64,000 bases of DNA from assembly GCF_009735645.1 (NCBI RefSeq), contig NZ_CP032550.1, positions 1,736,001-1,800,000 on the forward strand. The letters run 5' to 3'. The position numbers and the translations under genes were made by a program. Positions 8,884 to 18,056 of this stretch are shown piece after piece. Below the pieces are notes generated by a model that ran no database searches, was not told where the DNA came from, and saw nothing but the letters and a program-made list of their open reading frames with translations. Each line of letters begins with the position of its first letter. The stretch's first letter is position 1. The DNA comes from Microbacterium oryzae (GTDB taxonomy: Bacteria > Actinomycetota > Actinomycetes > Actinomycetales > Microbacteriaceae).

Positions 8884-9015
8884 ATGTCCGCGAAGCCCCG
8901 CTCCGCATCCGACGACGACGAGACCGTCGGCATGAGCGTGATGTTCTGGTCCTGGACCGCGCTCGTCGGCATCGGCCTCGCGGTGATGATCGTCCTGCCG
9001 CTCACGGGACGCTGA
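8884..9015 (+). CDS. Small single-TM membrane protein
   Basis: 43 aa. A hydrophilic N-terminus (SAKPRSASDDDET) is followed by one hydrophobic helix (roughly residues 18-40). TAGCCT at 8872-8877 stands 6 nt before the ATG, so it is probably leaderless. It is 15 bp upstream of a DUF6766 membrane protein gene on the same strand and probably shares its transcript. No known function. Confidence 0.6.
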   Translation: MSAKPRSASDDDETVGMSVMFWSWTALVGIGLAVMIVLPLTGR

Positions 9016-9030
9016 GGCGGGCAGATCCTC

Positions 9031-9708
9031 ATGCGCACGTTCCTCCGAGACAACGCCCTCTCGCTGGTCTTCCTCGGCATCTTCCTCGCCACCCTCGTCG
9101 CGCAGGCCTTCGTCGGGCATGCCGACAACAACGAGGAGCTGCGGCGTCACGACCAGGCCGTCATCTCGCTCGGCGAGTTCGTGACGTCGTCCGCGTTCGT
9201 GGTGGACGTCGCGGAGAACTGGCAGAGCGAGTTCCTGCAGTTCTTCGTCTTCATCCTCGCCACGGTGTGGCTCGTGCAGCGGGGATCGCCCGAGTCCAAG
9301 CAGCCCGGCGACGAGGGACGCGGTGACGACGAGGATCAGCTCGTCGGCGCCTACGCCCGCCCCGATTCGCCGCGCTGGGCGCGGGCGAGCGGATGGCGGC
9401 GCTCGCTCTACGGGAACTCCCTCCTCATCTGGATGGGTGCGATCTTCGTCCTGTCGTGGTTCGCGCAGTCCCTGGCCGGGCTCGTGGTCGCGAACGACGA
9501 GGCCGCACAGCACGGGGAGGCGGCGGAGACGTGGCTCGGATACGTCGCGAGCCCGGAGTTCTGGAATCGCACGCTGCAGAACTGGCAGTCGGAGTTCCTC
9601 GCGGTGGGCTGCATGGTCGCGTTCTCCATCTATCTGCGCCAGCGCGGATCGGCGGAGTCGAAGCCGGTGGGGCTCCCGCACGCGGAGACCGCGGTCGAGT
9701 CCGACTGA
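9031..9708 (+). CDS. DUF6766-type membrane protein with internal duplication
   Basis: 225 aa with about four hydrophobic helices. The protein is an internal repeat: each half has an N[SA]L(S/L) start, a QAFVGH/QSLAGL segment, the identical NWQSEFL, and a QRGS-x-ESK ending after a helix. The halves are joined by an acidic linker (about residues 90-110). This pattern fits the DUF6766 family, common in actinobacteria and alphaproteobacteria. Function unknown. Probably cotranscribed with the 43-aa protein before it. Confidence 0.75.
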   Translation: MRTFLRDNALSLVFLGIFLATLVAQAFVGHADNNEELRRHDQAVISLGEFVTSSAFVVDVAENWQSEFLQFFVFILATVWLVQRGSPESKQPGDEGRGDDEDQLVGAYARPDSPRWARASGWRRSLYGNSLLIWMGAIFVLSWFAQSLAGLVVANDEAAQHGEAAETWLGYVASPEFWNRTLQNWQSEFLAVGCMVAFSIYLRQRGSAESKPVGLPHAETAVESD

Positions 9709-9755
9709 GCACCCCTCCCCGGCTCCGCTCGGACGCGGTCTGAGAGGATGTCGGG

Positions 9756-11420
9756 ATGACCGCGACCCTCGTGGCCGGCGGTCTCGCCGGCGGATACGGC
9801 CACCGCACGCTCTTCTCATCGGTGGACCTCACCGTCTCCCCCGGCGACGTCGTGGGCGTCGTCGGCGCGAACGGCGCCGGCAAGTCCACCCTCCTGCGCA
9901 TCCTCGGCGGCGTGCTCGACCCGCAGGATGGCACGGTCTCGCTCGCGCCATCCGATGCGTTCGTCGGCTACCTGCCGCAGGAGCACGAGCGCGTCGCCGG
10001 CGAGAGCGTCGCCGCCTACATCGCACGGCGGACCGGGTGCGTCGCGGCGAGCGCCGACCTCGACGTCGCGGCGGCCGCGCTCGCGGACCCCTCCCTCGCT
10101 CCCGAGGGAGTGGGCGCCGACGACCTCTACGCGCGGGCTCTCGACCGGTGGCTCGCCAGCGGAGCAGCCGACCTCGAGGAGCGCATCCCGGCGGTGCTCG
10201 CCGACCTCGGTCTCGATCTCGACACCGCGGGCGCCGAGCAGACGATGATGACGTCGCTGTCGGGCGGGCAGGCGGCGCGCGTGGGCCTCGCGGCGCTGCT
10301 GCTGTCGCGCTTCGACATCGCGCTCCTCGATGAGCCGACCAACGACCTGGACCTCGACGGGCTCGAGCGCCTGGAGGCGTTCGTCCGCGGCGTGCGCGGC
10401 GGCGTCGTGCTCGTGAGCCACGACCGCGAGTTCCTCGCACGCTGCGTCACGCGCGTGCTGGAGCTCGACCTCGCGCAGTCGTCCAACCGCGTCTACGGCG
10501 GCGGCTACGAGGCGTACCTCGAGGAGCGCGCGACCGCACGACGGCACGCGCGCGAGGCGTACGACGAGTTCGCCGACAAGAAGGCCGACCTCGTGTCCCG
10601 CGCCCGCACCCAGCGCGAGTGGTCGAGTCAGGGTGTGCGCAACGCGATGCGGAAGTCCCCCGACAGCGACAAGATCCGACGGAAGGCCGCGACCGAGTCG
10701 TCGGAGAAGCAGGCGCAGAAGGTGCGTCAGATGGAGAGCCGCATCGCGCGCCTCGACGAGGTCGAGGAGCCCCGCAAGGAGTGGCAGCTGCAGTTCACGA
10801 TCGGCGCCGCCCCGCGCTCGAGCACGGTCGTGTCCACGCTGTCGGGCGCCGTCATCCGGCAGGGCGGCTTCACCCTCGGGCCGGTCTCGCTGCAGGTGAA
10901 CGTCGGCGACCGCATCGGGATCACCGGGCCGAACGGCGCCGGCAAGTCCACCCTGCTCGCCGCTCTCCTCGGGCGTCGCGCCCCCGACGAGGGCATCGCG
11001 AGCCTCGGCGCCAGCGTGCGCATCGGCGAGATCGACCAGGCGCGCTCGCTGCTCGTGGGCGACGAGCCGCTCGCGAGACGCTTCGAGGAGATCGTGCCCG
11101 ACCTGCCGCCGGCCGAGGTGCGCACGCTGCTGGCGAAGTTCGGGCTCAAGGCCGAGCACGTCGGGCGGCCCGTCGGCGAGCTCTCGCCCGGAGAGCGCAC
11201 GCGCGCGGGCCTCGCGGTGCTGCAGGCCACGGGCGTGAACCTCCTCGTGCTCGACGAGCCGACGAATCACCTCGACGTCGTCGCGATCGAGCAGCTCGAG
11301 CAGGCGCTCGAGAGCTACGAGGGCACGCTGCTTCTCGTCACGCACGACCGCCGCATGCTGGAGAACGTGCGCACCGAGCGGCGCTGGAGCGTCGAGGCGG
11401 GAAGCGTCCGCGAGCTCTGA
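9756..11420 (+). CDS. ABC-F family ATP-binding protein
   Basis: 554 aa, no membrane segments. Two ABC modules: Walker A GANGAGKST (about residue 40) with SLSGGQAAR and LLDEPTNDLDL in the first; Walker A GPNGAGKST (about residue 390), signature LSPGERTR and LDEPTNHLDV in the second. They are joined by a charged helical linker with many Arg/Lys/Glu, as in ABC-F ribosome-binding factors. Members either set the ribosome E-site state (EttA type) or protect against ribosome-targeting antibiotics; which applies cannot be decided from sequence alone. The start ATG follows a GGATGTCGGG region. Stands alone. Confidence 0.93.
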   Translation: MTATLVAGGLAGGYGHRTLFSSVDLTVSPGDVVGVVGANGAGKSTLLRILGGVLDPQDGTVSLAPSDAFVGYLPQEHERVAGESVAAYIARRTGCVAASADLDVAAAALADPSLAPEGVGADDLYARALDRWLASGAADLEERIPAVLADLGLDLDTAGAEQTMMTSLSGGQAARVGLAALLLSRFDIALLDEPTNDLDLDGLERLEAFVRGVRGGVVLVSHDREFLARCVTRVLELDLAQSSNRVYGGGYEAYLEERATARRHAREAYDEFADKKADLVSRARTQREWSSQGVRNAMRKSPDSDKIRRKAATESSEKQAQKVRQMESRIARLDEVEEPRKEWQLQFTIGAAPRSSTVVSTLSGAVIRQGGFTLGPVSLQVNVGDRIGITGPNGAGKSTLLAALLGRRAPDEGIASLGASVRIGEIDQARSLLVGDEPLARRFEEIVPDLPPAEVRTLLAKFGLKAEHVGRPVGELSPGERTRAGLAVLQATGVNLLVLDEPTNHLDVVAIEQLEQALESYEGTLLLVTHDRRMLENVRTERRWSVEAGSVREL

Positions 11421-11497
11421 CGGCGACGGAGAAGCGCTTCTGTCAAGCGCCTCCCGAGCAGTGCCGCGCAGTCCTACCTTCGGCCCCATCAGGCCGT

Positions 11498-11512
11498 CGG
11501 GAGGACCTCCCG
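11498..11512. promoter_or_regulatory. 15-bp palindrome in the leader of the CUT1 importer
   Basis: CGGGAGG-A-CCTCCCG is a perfect palindrome 26 bp before the start of the solute-binding protein gene and just before its Shine-Dalgarno (GAAAGGAG). It could be an operator or a small hairpin in the 5' UTR. No regulator gene lies next to this operon, so its partner is unknown. Confidence 0.35.
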
Positions 11513-11537
11513 GTGACCCTCTCGAAAGGAGCAGGTC

Positions 11538-12935
11538 ATGCGCACACCAGGGCACCACCATCCGCTCGCCATCTCGACCGCCGTCGGCGCGGCGTCGCTG
11601 CTGGCCCTCACGGGCTGCGCGGTCGGCACCGGGGGCGGCGACGACTCCGGCGCCGAGTACTCCTCCGACACGACGCTCGAGGGCGAGCTGTCGGTCATGG
11701 GGTTCTCGGGCGTCGACGAGGTCGCGACCACCCGGATGGACTTCGCGAAGCAGGAGCTCGGCGACGGCGTCGAGGTGAAGCTCACCGAGGGCGAGCTCGA
11801 CCTCCAGCAGTTCCTGTCGGCCGCCGCGACCGGCGATCCGCCCGACCTCATCTACGCCAACCGCGACCAGATCGGCTCACTCGCCGCGCGCGGGGCCATC
11901 CTGCCGCTCGACCGCTGCTACGAGGGCGAGGGCATCGACGACGACGCGTTCGTGGAGCCCGCGCTCGCGCAGGTGACGCTGAACGACGAGATCTACGGGG
12001 TGCCGGAGTTCAACACCGTGCAGATCACGATGGCGAACGCCGACCTGCTGGATGGCGCCGGCCTGTCCATCGAGGACGTCAACGGATCGGACTGGGACGC
12101 GATGGCGGCCGCGAACGAGGCCCTCACCCGCAGCGACGGCGGCTCGCTCGCCGTCATCGGCGTGGACAGCAAGCTGCCGGAGTTCTTCCCGCTGTGGGCG
12201 CGCGCGAACGGCGCCGACCTCCTCAGCGAGGACGGGCGCGAGGCGCACCTCGACGACCCCGCCGCGGTGGCGGCGCTCGAATGGGCGGTCGGCATCTACG
12301 ACGCCCAGGGCGGGTTCGGCGACGTGAAGGCGCTGCGCGACTCGGCCGACTTCTTCGGCGAGGGCAACCAGTTCGCCAGCGGCGTCCTCGGCGCGATGCC
12401 GATGGAGCAGTGGTACGTGAACGTCCTCAACGACGTCTCCCCCGACGCGCCGCTCGCGTTCGACACCGTCCGCGACCATGACGGGGAGCCGATCGCGTAC
12501 GCGTCCGGCTCGGCCTGGGCCATCCCCTCGGGCGCCGAGAACCCGCAGGCCGCGTGCCGCTGGGCGCGCGCGATGACCTCGGTCGACGCCTGGCTGGCCG
12601 CGGCTCAGGCGCGCCTCGACCTGCGCGAGGAGGAGGGCAAGCCGTTCACGGGCATCCTCACCGGCAATGCGGAGGCCGACGAGCAGATCCACGACATGAC
12701 CACCTCGGGCGGAGAGCCGTGGGACAGCGGCGTCGCCGCCGTGTACGAGGTCAACGAGCACACGTTCTCGCTGCCCGCGAACCCCGCCGATGCGGAGTTC
12801 GAGGCCGCCCTGAACGACGCGATCAACGACGTGCTGTCGGGCGACGCCGAGGCCGCCGATGCGCTCGCGCGGGCGCAGGAGACCGCACAGCAGGCGCTCG
12901 ACGACGCGTGGGCCAAGGTCGAGGAGGGGTCGTGA
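11538..12935 (+). CDS. CUT1-type sugar ABC transporter solute-binding lipoprotein
   Basis: 465 aa. Signal peptide with lipobox LLALTGC (Cys about residue 29), then a Gly/Asp linker and a periplasmic-binding fold (family 1 solute-binding proteins): LSVMGFSG strand, DPPDLIYANRDQIGSLAARG, EIYGVPEFNTVQI. It ends in a helical, Ala-rich tail. It would capture a sugar or oligosaccharide outside the membrane and deliver it to the two permeases that follow with 4-bp overlaps. The substrate is not visible. A strong Shine-Dalgarno, GAAAGGAG, precedes the ATG. No ATPase is encoded here, so it must share one, as MsiK-type importers do in actinobacteria. Confidence 0.92.
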   Translation: MRTPGHHHPLAISTAVGAASLLALTGCAVGTGGGDDSGAEYSSDTTLEGELSVMGFSGVDEVATTRMDFAKQELGDGVEVKLTEGELDLQQFLSAAATGDPPDLIYANRDQIGSLAARGAILPLDRCYEGEGIDDDAFVEPALAQVTLNDEIYGVPEFNTVQITMANADLLDGAGLSIEDVNGSDWDAMAAANEALTRSDGGSLAVIGVDSKLPEFFPLWARANGADLLSEDGREAHLDDPAAVAALEWAVGIYDAQGGFGDVKALRDSADFFGEGNQFASGVLGAMPMEQWYVNVLNDVSPDAPLAFDTVRDHDGEPIAYASGSAWAIPSGAENPQAACRWARAMTSVDAWLAAAQARLDLREEEGKPFTGILTGNAEADEQIHDMTTSGGEPWDSGVAAVYEVNEHTFSLPANPADAEFEAALNDAINDVLSGDAEAADALARAQETAQQALDDAWAKVEEGS

Positions 12936-13825
12936 AGCGGCGCGACACGCGCGCGGCCCTCCTCTTCCTCAGCCCCTGGATCGTCGGCTTCGCCGTCTTC
13001 ACCGCCTGGCCCATCCTCTACAGCGGATACCTCTCGCTGACGGACTACGACGTCATCAACGACCCCGCGTTCATCGGCTTCGAGAACTACGCGCGGCTGT
13101 TCTCGGACCCGAAGGTGGCGCTCGCGCTCGGCAACACCCTGTTCTTCACCGCGGTGCAGGTGCCGGCGTACGTCATCGTGTCGCTCGCGCTGGCGGTGCT
13201 GCTGCAGCAAGCGGGGCGGGCCTCGGGGTTCTTCCGGACCGTCTTCTTCCTGCCGAAGATGACCCCGCCGGTCGCCGTGGGCATCCTCTTCCTGCTCCTG
13301 TTCAACGGTCAGAGCGGGCTCTTCAACGCCGCCCTCGGGGTCGTCGGCATCGACGGCCCCTCGTGGACCACCGACGGGTCGTGGGTGAAGCCCGGCCTCG
13401 TCATCATGAGCCTGTGGACCGTGGGCTCGTCGGTGCTCATCCTCCTCGCCGCTCTCCGCGGCGTGCCGGAGGAGCTGTACGACTCGGCGAAGATCGACGG
13501 CGCAGGATCCTGGCGGCGTCTGACGAGCGTGACGCTGCCGATGATCAGCCCCGCGCTGTTCTTCGTCGTCGTCGTGAACACCATCGCGGGCCTGCAGACC
13601 TTCGACGAGGCGTACACGGCGTTCTTCGGCGCGGGCAACACGACGTACGCGAACGACGCCGCGCTGTTCTACGTCATCTACCTCTTCCAGCAGGCGTTCG
13701 AGTTCCTGCACATGGGATACGCCTCGGCGATGGCGTGGCTGCTCTTCCTCATCGTGATGATCGTCACCGCCATCCAGATGGTCGTCTCGCGCCGGCTGGT
13801 GCATTACGAGGGGGCGTCGCGATGA
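12932..13825 (+). CDS. CUT1 sugar ABC transporter permease (MalF-like)
   Basis: 297 aa with six predicted helices; the GTG start overlaps the previous stop (GTGA, 12932-12935). The cytoplasmic EAA loop of binding-protein-dependent permeases is seen at about residues 183-205 (LYDSAKIDGAGSWRRLTSVT). The N-terminal LFLSPWIVGFAVFTAWPILYS helix is typical of MalF/UgpA-like subunits. It forms a heterodimer with the next permease. Confidence 0.92.
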   Translation: MKRRDTRAALLFLSPWIVGFAVFTAWPILYSGYLSLTDYDVINDPAFIGFENYARLFSDPKVALALGNTLFFTAVQVPAYVIVSLALAVLLQQAGRASGFFRTVFFLPKMTPPVAVGILFLLLFNGQSGLFNAALGVVGIDGPSWTTDGSWVKPGLVIMSLWTVGSSVLILLAALRGVPEELYDSAKIDGAGSWRRLTSVTLPMISPALFFVVVVNTIAGLQTFDEAYTAFFGAGNTTYANDAALFYVIYLFQQAFEFLHMGYASAMAWLLFLIVMIVTAIQMVVSRRLVHYEGASR

Positions 13826-14739
13826 GCGCCGACGTGGATGTCGTCCCCGCGGCGGCTCCCCGGCCGCAGCCGCCCGTCGCCCGCCCGGCGCGCCGGCGCG
13901 CGACGTCACCCCGCCGCCGCGTCGTGCGCTGGGTGGTCGGCATCGCGCTCGTCGCCGCCGGCATCGTGTTCGCGTACCCGTTCGTGTGGCTCATCAGCGC
14001 CTCGTTCAAGCCGCGCGGCGAGGTGTTCGACAACCGGCTCATCCCGAAGACCTTCACGTGGGACAACTACGTCCAGGTCTGGCAGGAGGCGCCGCTCGCG
14101 CTCTGGCTGCTCAACACCGCGATCGTCACGGTGCTCGCCGCCGGCGCGGTGACGATCTCCAGCGCGATGGTGGCATGGGGCTTCTCGTACTACCGGTTCC
14201 GGGGCCGCGGCGTGCTGTTCGCGCTCGTGCTGGGTTCGATGATGCTGCCGGGTGCGGTCACGATGATCCCCACGTTCCTCATCTGGAACGCGCTCGGGCA
14301 GGTCGGCTCGCTGACCCCGATGTGGGCGCACAACCTCTTCGGCAGCGCGTTCTACATCTTCCTGCTGCGGCAGTTCATGCTGGCGCTGCCGCGTGATCTG
14401 TTCGACGCCGCCCGCGTCGACGGCGCGAACGCCTGGCAGCTGTTCTGGCGCATCGCGCTGCCGCTGTCGCGCCCCGCGATCGCCGTGACGCTGGTGTTCG
14501 AGGTGCAGGCGGTGTGGACCGATCTCATGCGCTCGCTCATCTACCTCCGCGATGCGTCGACCTTCACCATCCCCCGCGGTCTCAAGGCCCTCGTCGACGC
14601 GTTCGGCTTCGGCGGCGAGTGGCACTGGGAGATCCTCGTGACCGCCAGCGTCATCACGACGCTGCCGATGATCGTGCTGTTCTTCGTCGCGCAGCGCCAC
14701 ATCGTCGAGGGGGTGGTCGCCGGCGGCGTGAAGGGCTGA
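13822..14739 (+). CDS. CUT1 sugar ABC transporter permease (MalG-like)
   Basis: 305 aa, ATGA overlap with the previous permease. A Pro/Arg-rich 35-residue cytoplasmic N-terminus is followed by six helices. The conserved MalG region [11 protein letters not shown] follows the first helix, and the EAA loop is at about residues 193-215 ([23 protein letters not shown]). Second membrane subunit of the importer. The SDR-prp-thiolase genes follow 78 bp later on the same strand. Confidence 0.92.
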   Translation: MSADVDVVPAAAPRPQPPVARPARRRATSPRRRVVRWVVGIALVAAGIVFAYPFVWLISASFKPRGEVFDNRLIPKTFTWDNYVQVWQEAPLALWLLNTAIVTVLAAGAVTISSAMVAWGFSYYRFRGRGVLFALVLGSMMLPGAVTMIPTFLIWNALGQVGSLTPMWAHNLFGSAFYIFLLRQFMLALPRDLFDAARVDGANAWQLFWRIALPLSRPAIAVTLVFEVQAVWTDLMRSLIYLRDASTFTIPRGLKALVDAFGFGGEWHWEILVTASVITTLPMIVLFFVAQRHIVEGVVAGGVKG

Positions 14740-14817
14740 CGGCGCATCCCTTCCCGATGTCGGATGGCCCGGGTAGCGTCGGGAGGAGAGCGCCGGCAGG
14801 CGCGGACGGGAGGGACG

Positions 14818-15576
14818 ATGGACGTCTCCGGCGGATCGGCGATCGTCACCGGCGGCGCGTCGGGGCTCGGCCTCGCCACCGCCCGCGAGCTGGCCGGCGC
14901 GGGCGCGCACGTCGTCATCGTGGACCTCCCCCACGCGCCGGGCGAGGTGGCGGCCGGGCACATCCACGGGTCGTTCGCCCCGGCCGACGTGACGGATGGC
15001 CCCGCCATCGAGCGCGCGCTGGACGTCGCGGAGCAGCACGGGCCGCTGCGGGCGGTGGTGCACTGCGCGGGCCGGATCTCGCCCGTCCGCCTCGTGGAGC
15101 GCGACGGCTCCCCCGGGTCGCTCGAGACCTTCGAGCAGGTCGTGCGCGTGAACCTCGTCGGCACGTTCAACGTGCTGCGCCTCGCGGCCGCGCGGATGGC
15201 GAGGAACGCCCCGCAGGACGGCGAGCGCGGCGTCTGCGTGCTCACCGCGTCGGTCGCCGCCTTCGAGGGGCAGATCGGCCAGATCCCCTACACCGCGTCG
15301 AAGGCGGGCGTCGTCGGGATGACCCTCGTCGCGGCCCGCGACCTCGCCTCGAAGCTCATCCGCGTCGTGACGATCGCGCCCGGCACATTCGAGACCCCGA
15401 TGCTGGCGACGCTGCCCGAAGACGTCCGCGCGTCGCTCGCGGCGGCCGTCCCGCACCCCGCCCGCCTCGGCCATCCGGAGGAATTCGCCGCGCTCGCCGC
15501 GCACATCGTGGCGAACCCCATGCTCAACGGCGAGACCATCCGATTGGACGGAGCCATCCGCATGCCGCCGCGCTGA
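14818..15576 (+). CDS. SDR-family oxidoreductase, 3-hydroxyacyl-CoA dehydrogenase-like
   Basis: 252 aa. NAD(P)-binding TGGASGLG motif (about residues 12-19), an HCAG variant of NNAG (about 82-85), catalytic Ser in LTASVAAF and Tyr/Lys in YTASK. The spacing and the [11 protein letters not shown] and [14 protein letters not shown] segments resemble type-10 17beta-hydroxysteroid/2-methyl-3-hydroxybutyryl-CoA dehydrogenases. With the thiolase and prp genes downstream it could oxidise a 2-methyl-3-hydroxyacyl-CoA, an inference from context. TAGCGT at 14774-14779 may be a -10 box; GGGAGGG precedes the ATG. Confidence 0.85.
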   Translation: MDVSGGSAIVTGGASGLGLATARELAGAGAHVVIVDLPHAPGEVAAGHIHGSFAPADVTDGPAIERALDVAEQHGPLRAVVHCAGRISPVRLVERDGSPGSLETFEQVVRVNLVGTFNVLRLAAARMARNAPQDGERGVCVLTASVAAFEGQIGQIPYTASKAGVVGMTLVAARDLASKLIRVVTIAPGTFETPMLATLPEDVRASLAAAVPHPARLGHPEEFAALAAHIVANPMLNGETIRLDGAIRMPPR

Positions 15577-15625
15577 GGGCAGTGCCTACACTGACGAGAT
15601 CCCCATCCCCTTCGGAAGGCCCGCG

Positions 15626-17152
15626 ATGACCGTCGTCCACCCCGTCCGCATGTATCGCAGCGATGAGCCGCTTCCCCGTGAGGAGCAGCTGGCGTGGAAG
15701 ATCGCGGAGGTGGCCGCCGATCCGGTCGCGGTGGAGCAGGACGTCGTGGACATGGTGATCAACCGCGTCATCGACAACGCGGCGGTGGCGGCCGCATCGC
15801 TCACGCGCGGACCGGTGGTCTCGGCGCGTGCGCAGGCGCTGGATCACCCGGTCTCTCGCGGCGGGGCGGGTGGGACGGTGTTCGGCTGCGCGCTCGAGGC
15901 GCGCACGAGTCCGGAGTGGGCGGCGTGGGCGAATGGCGTGGCGGTGCGGGAGCTGGACTACCACGACACGTTCCTCGCGGCGGAGTACTCGCACCCGGGT
16001 GACAACATCCCTCCGATCCTCGCGGTGGCGCAGCATGTCGGGGCGGATGGTGCGGCCCTGGTCCGCGGGATCGCGACCGGGTACGAGATCCAGATGGATC
16101 TCGTCCGGGCGATCAGCCTGCACAAGCACAAGATCGATCACGTGGCGCATCTCGGGCCGTCCGCTGCGGCGGGCATCGGCACGCTCCTCGGGCTGGACCC
16201 GGAGGTGATCTACCAGGCCGTCTCGCAGGCGCTGCACACGACGACCGCGACGCGGCAGTCCCGCAAGGGCGAGATCTCGACGTGGAAGGCGCACGCCCCG
16301 GCGTTCGCGGGGAAGATGGCCGTCGAGGCCGTCGACCGGGCGCTGCGCGGGCAGACGTCGCCGTCGCCGATCTACGAGGGCGAGGACGGCGTCATCGCCT
16401 GGCTGCTGGATGGCCCGGAGGGCCGCTACGAGGTGCCGCTGCCCGCGCCCGGGGAGCCCAAGCGCGCCATCCTCGACTCGTACACGAAGGAGCACTCGGC
16501 GGAGTACCAGGCGCAGGCGTGGATCGACCTCGCCCGCCGGCTGGGGGCTGCGCACCCGGAGCTGCGCGACCCGGCCAACGTCCGCTCGATCGTGCTGCAC
16601 ACCTCGCACCACACGCACGTCGTGATCGGATCGGGCTCGGGCGACCCGCAGAAGTACGACCCCACCGCGTCGCGGGAGACCCTCGACCATTCGATCCCGT
16701 ACATCTTCACCGTCGCGCTGCAGGACGGCGGCTGGCACCACGTCCACTCGTACGCCCCCGACCGCGCCGCGCGTGCGGACACCGTCGCGCTGTGGCAGAA
16801 GGTCACCACCGCGCTCGATGAGGAGTGGACGCGCCGATACCACTCGGAGGACCCGGACGAGAAGGCCTTCGGCGGGCGGGTGGAGATCACCCTCGCCGAC
16901 GGGTCGACCCTCGTCGACGAGATCGCCGTCGCCGACGCGCACCCGCTCGGCGCGCGCCCGTTCACCCGGCCGGACTACATCGCGAAGTTCCGGCTCCTGG
17001 CCGAGCCCGTGCTCTCGCCGGAGGAGATCGACCGCTTCCTCGACCTCGCCGAGCGCCTGCCCACGCTGACGGCGGCGGAGGTCGCGGAGCTGTCGATCGT
17101 CGCGCGCCCCGGCGTGCTGGATGCGACCCCGCTCCCGAAGGGCCTGTTCTGA
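15626..17152 (+). CDS. prpD: 2-methylcitrate dehydratase (MmgE/PrpD family)
   Basis: 508 aa, full length. MmgE/PrpD fold throughout: [24 protein letters not shown] (about residues 109-132), the [20 protein letters not shown] block, and [21 protein letters not shown]. The enzyme dehydrates 2-methylcitrate to 2-methylaconitate or 2-methylisocitrate in the methylcitrate cycle. TACACT at 15587-15592 may give this gene its own promoter; GGAAGG lies before the ATG. The stop overlaps the prpB start (TGATG), so translation is coupled. Confidence 0.93.
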   Translation: MTVVHPVRMYRSDEPLPREEQLAWKIAEVAADPVAVEQDVVDMVINRVIDNAAVAAASLTRGPVVSARAQALDHPVSRGGAGGTVFGCALEARTSPEWAAWANGVAVRELDYHDTFLAAEYSHPGDNIPPILAVAQHVGADGAALVRGIATGYEIQMDLVRAISLHKHKIDHVAHLGPSAAAGIGTLLGLDPEVIYQAVSQALHTTTATRQSRKGEISTWKAHAPAFAGKMAVEAVDRALRGQTSPSPIYEGEDGVIAWLLDGPEGRYEVPLPAPGEPKRAILDSYTKEHSAEYQAQAWIDLARRLGAAHPELRDPANVRSIVLHTSHHTHVVIGSGSGDPQKYDPTASRETLDHSIPYIFTVALQDGGWHHVHSYAPDRAARADTVALWQKVTTALDEEWTRRYHSEDPDEKAFGGRVEITLADGSTLVDEIAVADAHPLGARPFTRPDYIAKFRLLAEPVLSPEEIDRFLDLAERLPTLTAAEVAELSIVARPGVLDATPLPKGLF

Positions 17153-18054
17153 TGCTGTACGCCACCACACCCGCGCATGAGAAGCGCCGCCTGCTCCGCG
17201 AGCGGCTGGCATCGGGCGAGCTCCTCCGCTTCCCCGGCGCGTTCAACCCCCTCTCGGCCCGCCTCATCGAGCGCAAGGGCTTCGACGGCGTCTACATCTC
17301 CGGCGCCGTCCTCTCCGCCGACCTCGGCCTCCCCGACATCGGCCTCACGACGCTCACCGAGGTCGCACAGCGCGCCGCCCAGATCGCGCGGATGACGGAG
17401 CTCCCCGCCATCGTCGACGCCGACACGGGGTTCGGCGAGCCGATGAACGTCGCCCGCACCGTGCAGACGCTGGAGGACGCGGGACTCGCCGGCATGCACG
17501 TGGAGGACCAGGTCAACCCGAAGCGCTGCGGACACCTCGACGGCAAGGAGGTCGTCGACGAGCCCACCGCCCTGGGGCGCGTGCGAGCCGCCGTCGATGC
17601 GCGTCGCGACGACAACTTCCTCATCATGGCGCGCACGGACATCCGCGCCGTCGCGGGCCTCGACGCGGCGATCGACCGCGCGAAGGCCCTCGTCGATGCG
17701 GGCGCCGACGCGATCTTCCCCGAGGCGATGCGCGACCTGTCGGAGTTCGAGGCCGTCGCCGCCGCCCTCGACGTGCCGGTGCTGGCGAACATGACGGAGT
17801 TCGGCAAGAGCGAGCTGTTCACCGTCGACGCGCTCCGTGACGCCGGCGTGCGCATGGTCATCTGGCCCGTGTCGCTGCTGCGGATGGCCATGGGCGCGGC
17901 CGAGCGCGCGCTCGACGCTCTCGAGAGCGAGGGGAACCTCGTCTCGCAGCTCGGTGCGATGCAGCACCGCGCCGACCTCTACGACCTCATCGACTATCAG
18001 GGGTACAGCCGGTTCGACGCCGGCGTCTACGACTTCACGATCACGAAGGAGTGA
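17152..18054 (+). CDS. prpB: 2-methylisocitrate lyase
   Basis: 300 aa. Isocitrate lyase/PEP mutase superfamily: FPGAFNPLSARLIERKGFDGVYISG at the N-terminus, metal ligands in VDADTGFGEP (about residues 85-94), and the catalytic loop KRCGHLDGK (about 124-132) with the essential Cys. The KRCGH form and the length mark PrpB rather than isocitrate lyase (KKCGH, >400 aa). It splits 2-methylisocitrate to pyruvate and succinate. It starts within the prpD stop and is followed by prpC two bases after its stop. Confidence 0.95.
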   Translation: MLYATTPAHEKRRLLRERLASGELLRFPGAFNPLSARLIERKGFDGVYISGAVLSADLGLPDIGLTTLTEVAQRAAQIARMTELPAIVDADTGFGEPMNVARTVQTLEDAGLAGMHVEDQVNPKRCGHLDGKEVVDEPTALGRVRAAVDARRDDNFLIMARTDIRAVAGLDAAIDRAKALVDAGADAIFPEAMRDLSEFEAVAAALDVPVLANMTEFGKSELFTVDALRDAGVRMVIWPVSLLRMAMGAAERALDALESEGNLVSQLGAMQHRADLYDLIDYQGYSRFDAGVYDFTITKE

Positions 18055-18056
18055 GC

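Noticed and set aside
9816-11561. Long minus-strand frame opposite the ABC-F gene
   Set aside because: Arg/Val/Leu-biased shadow frame typical of GC-rich DNA; the ABC-F protein on the plus strand has full motifs.
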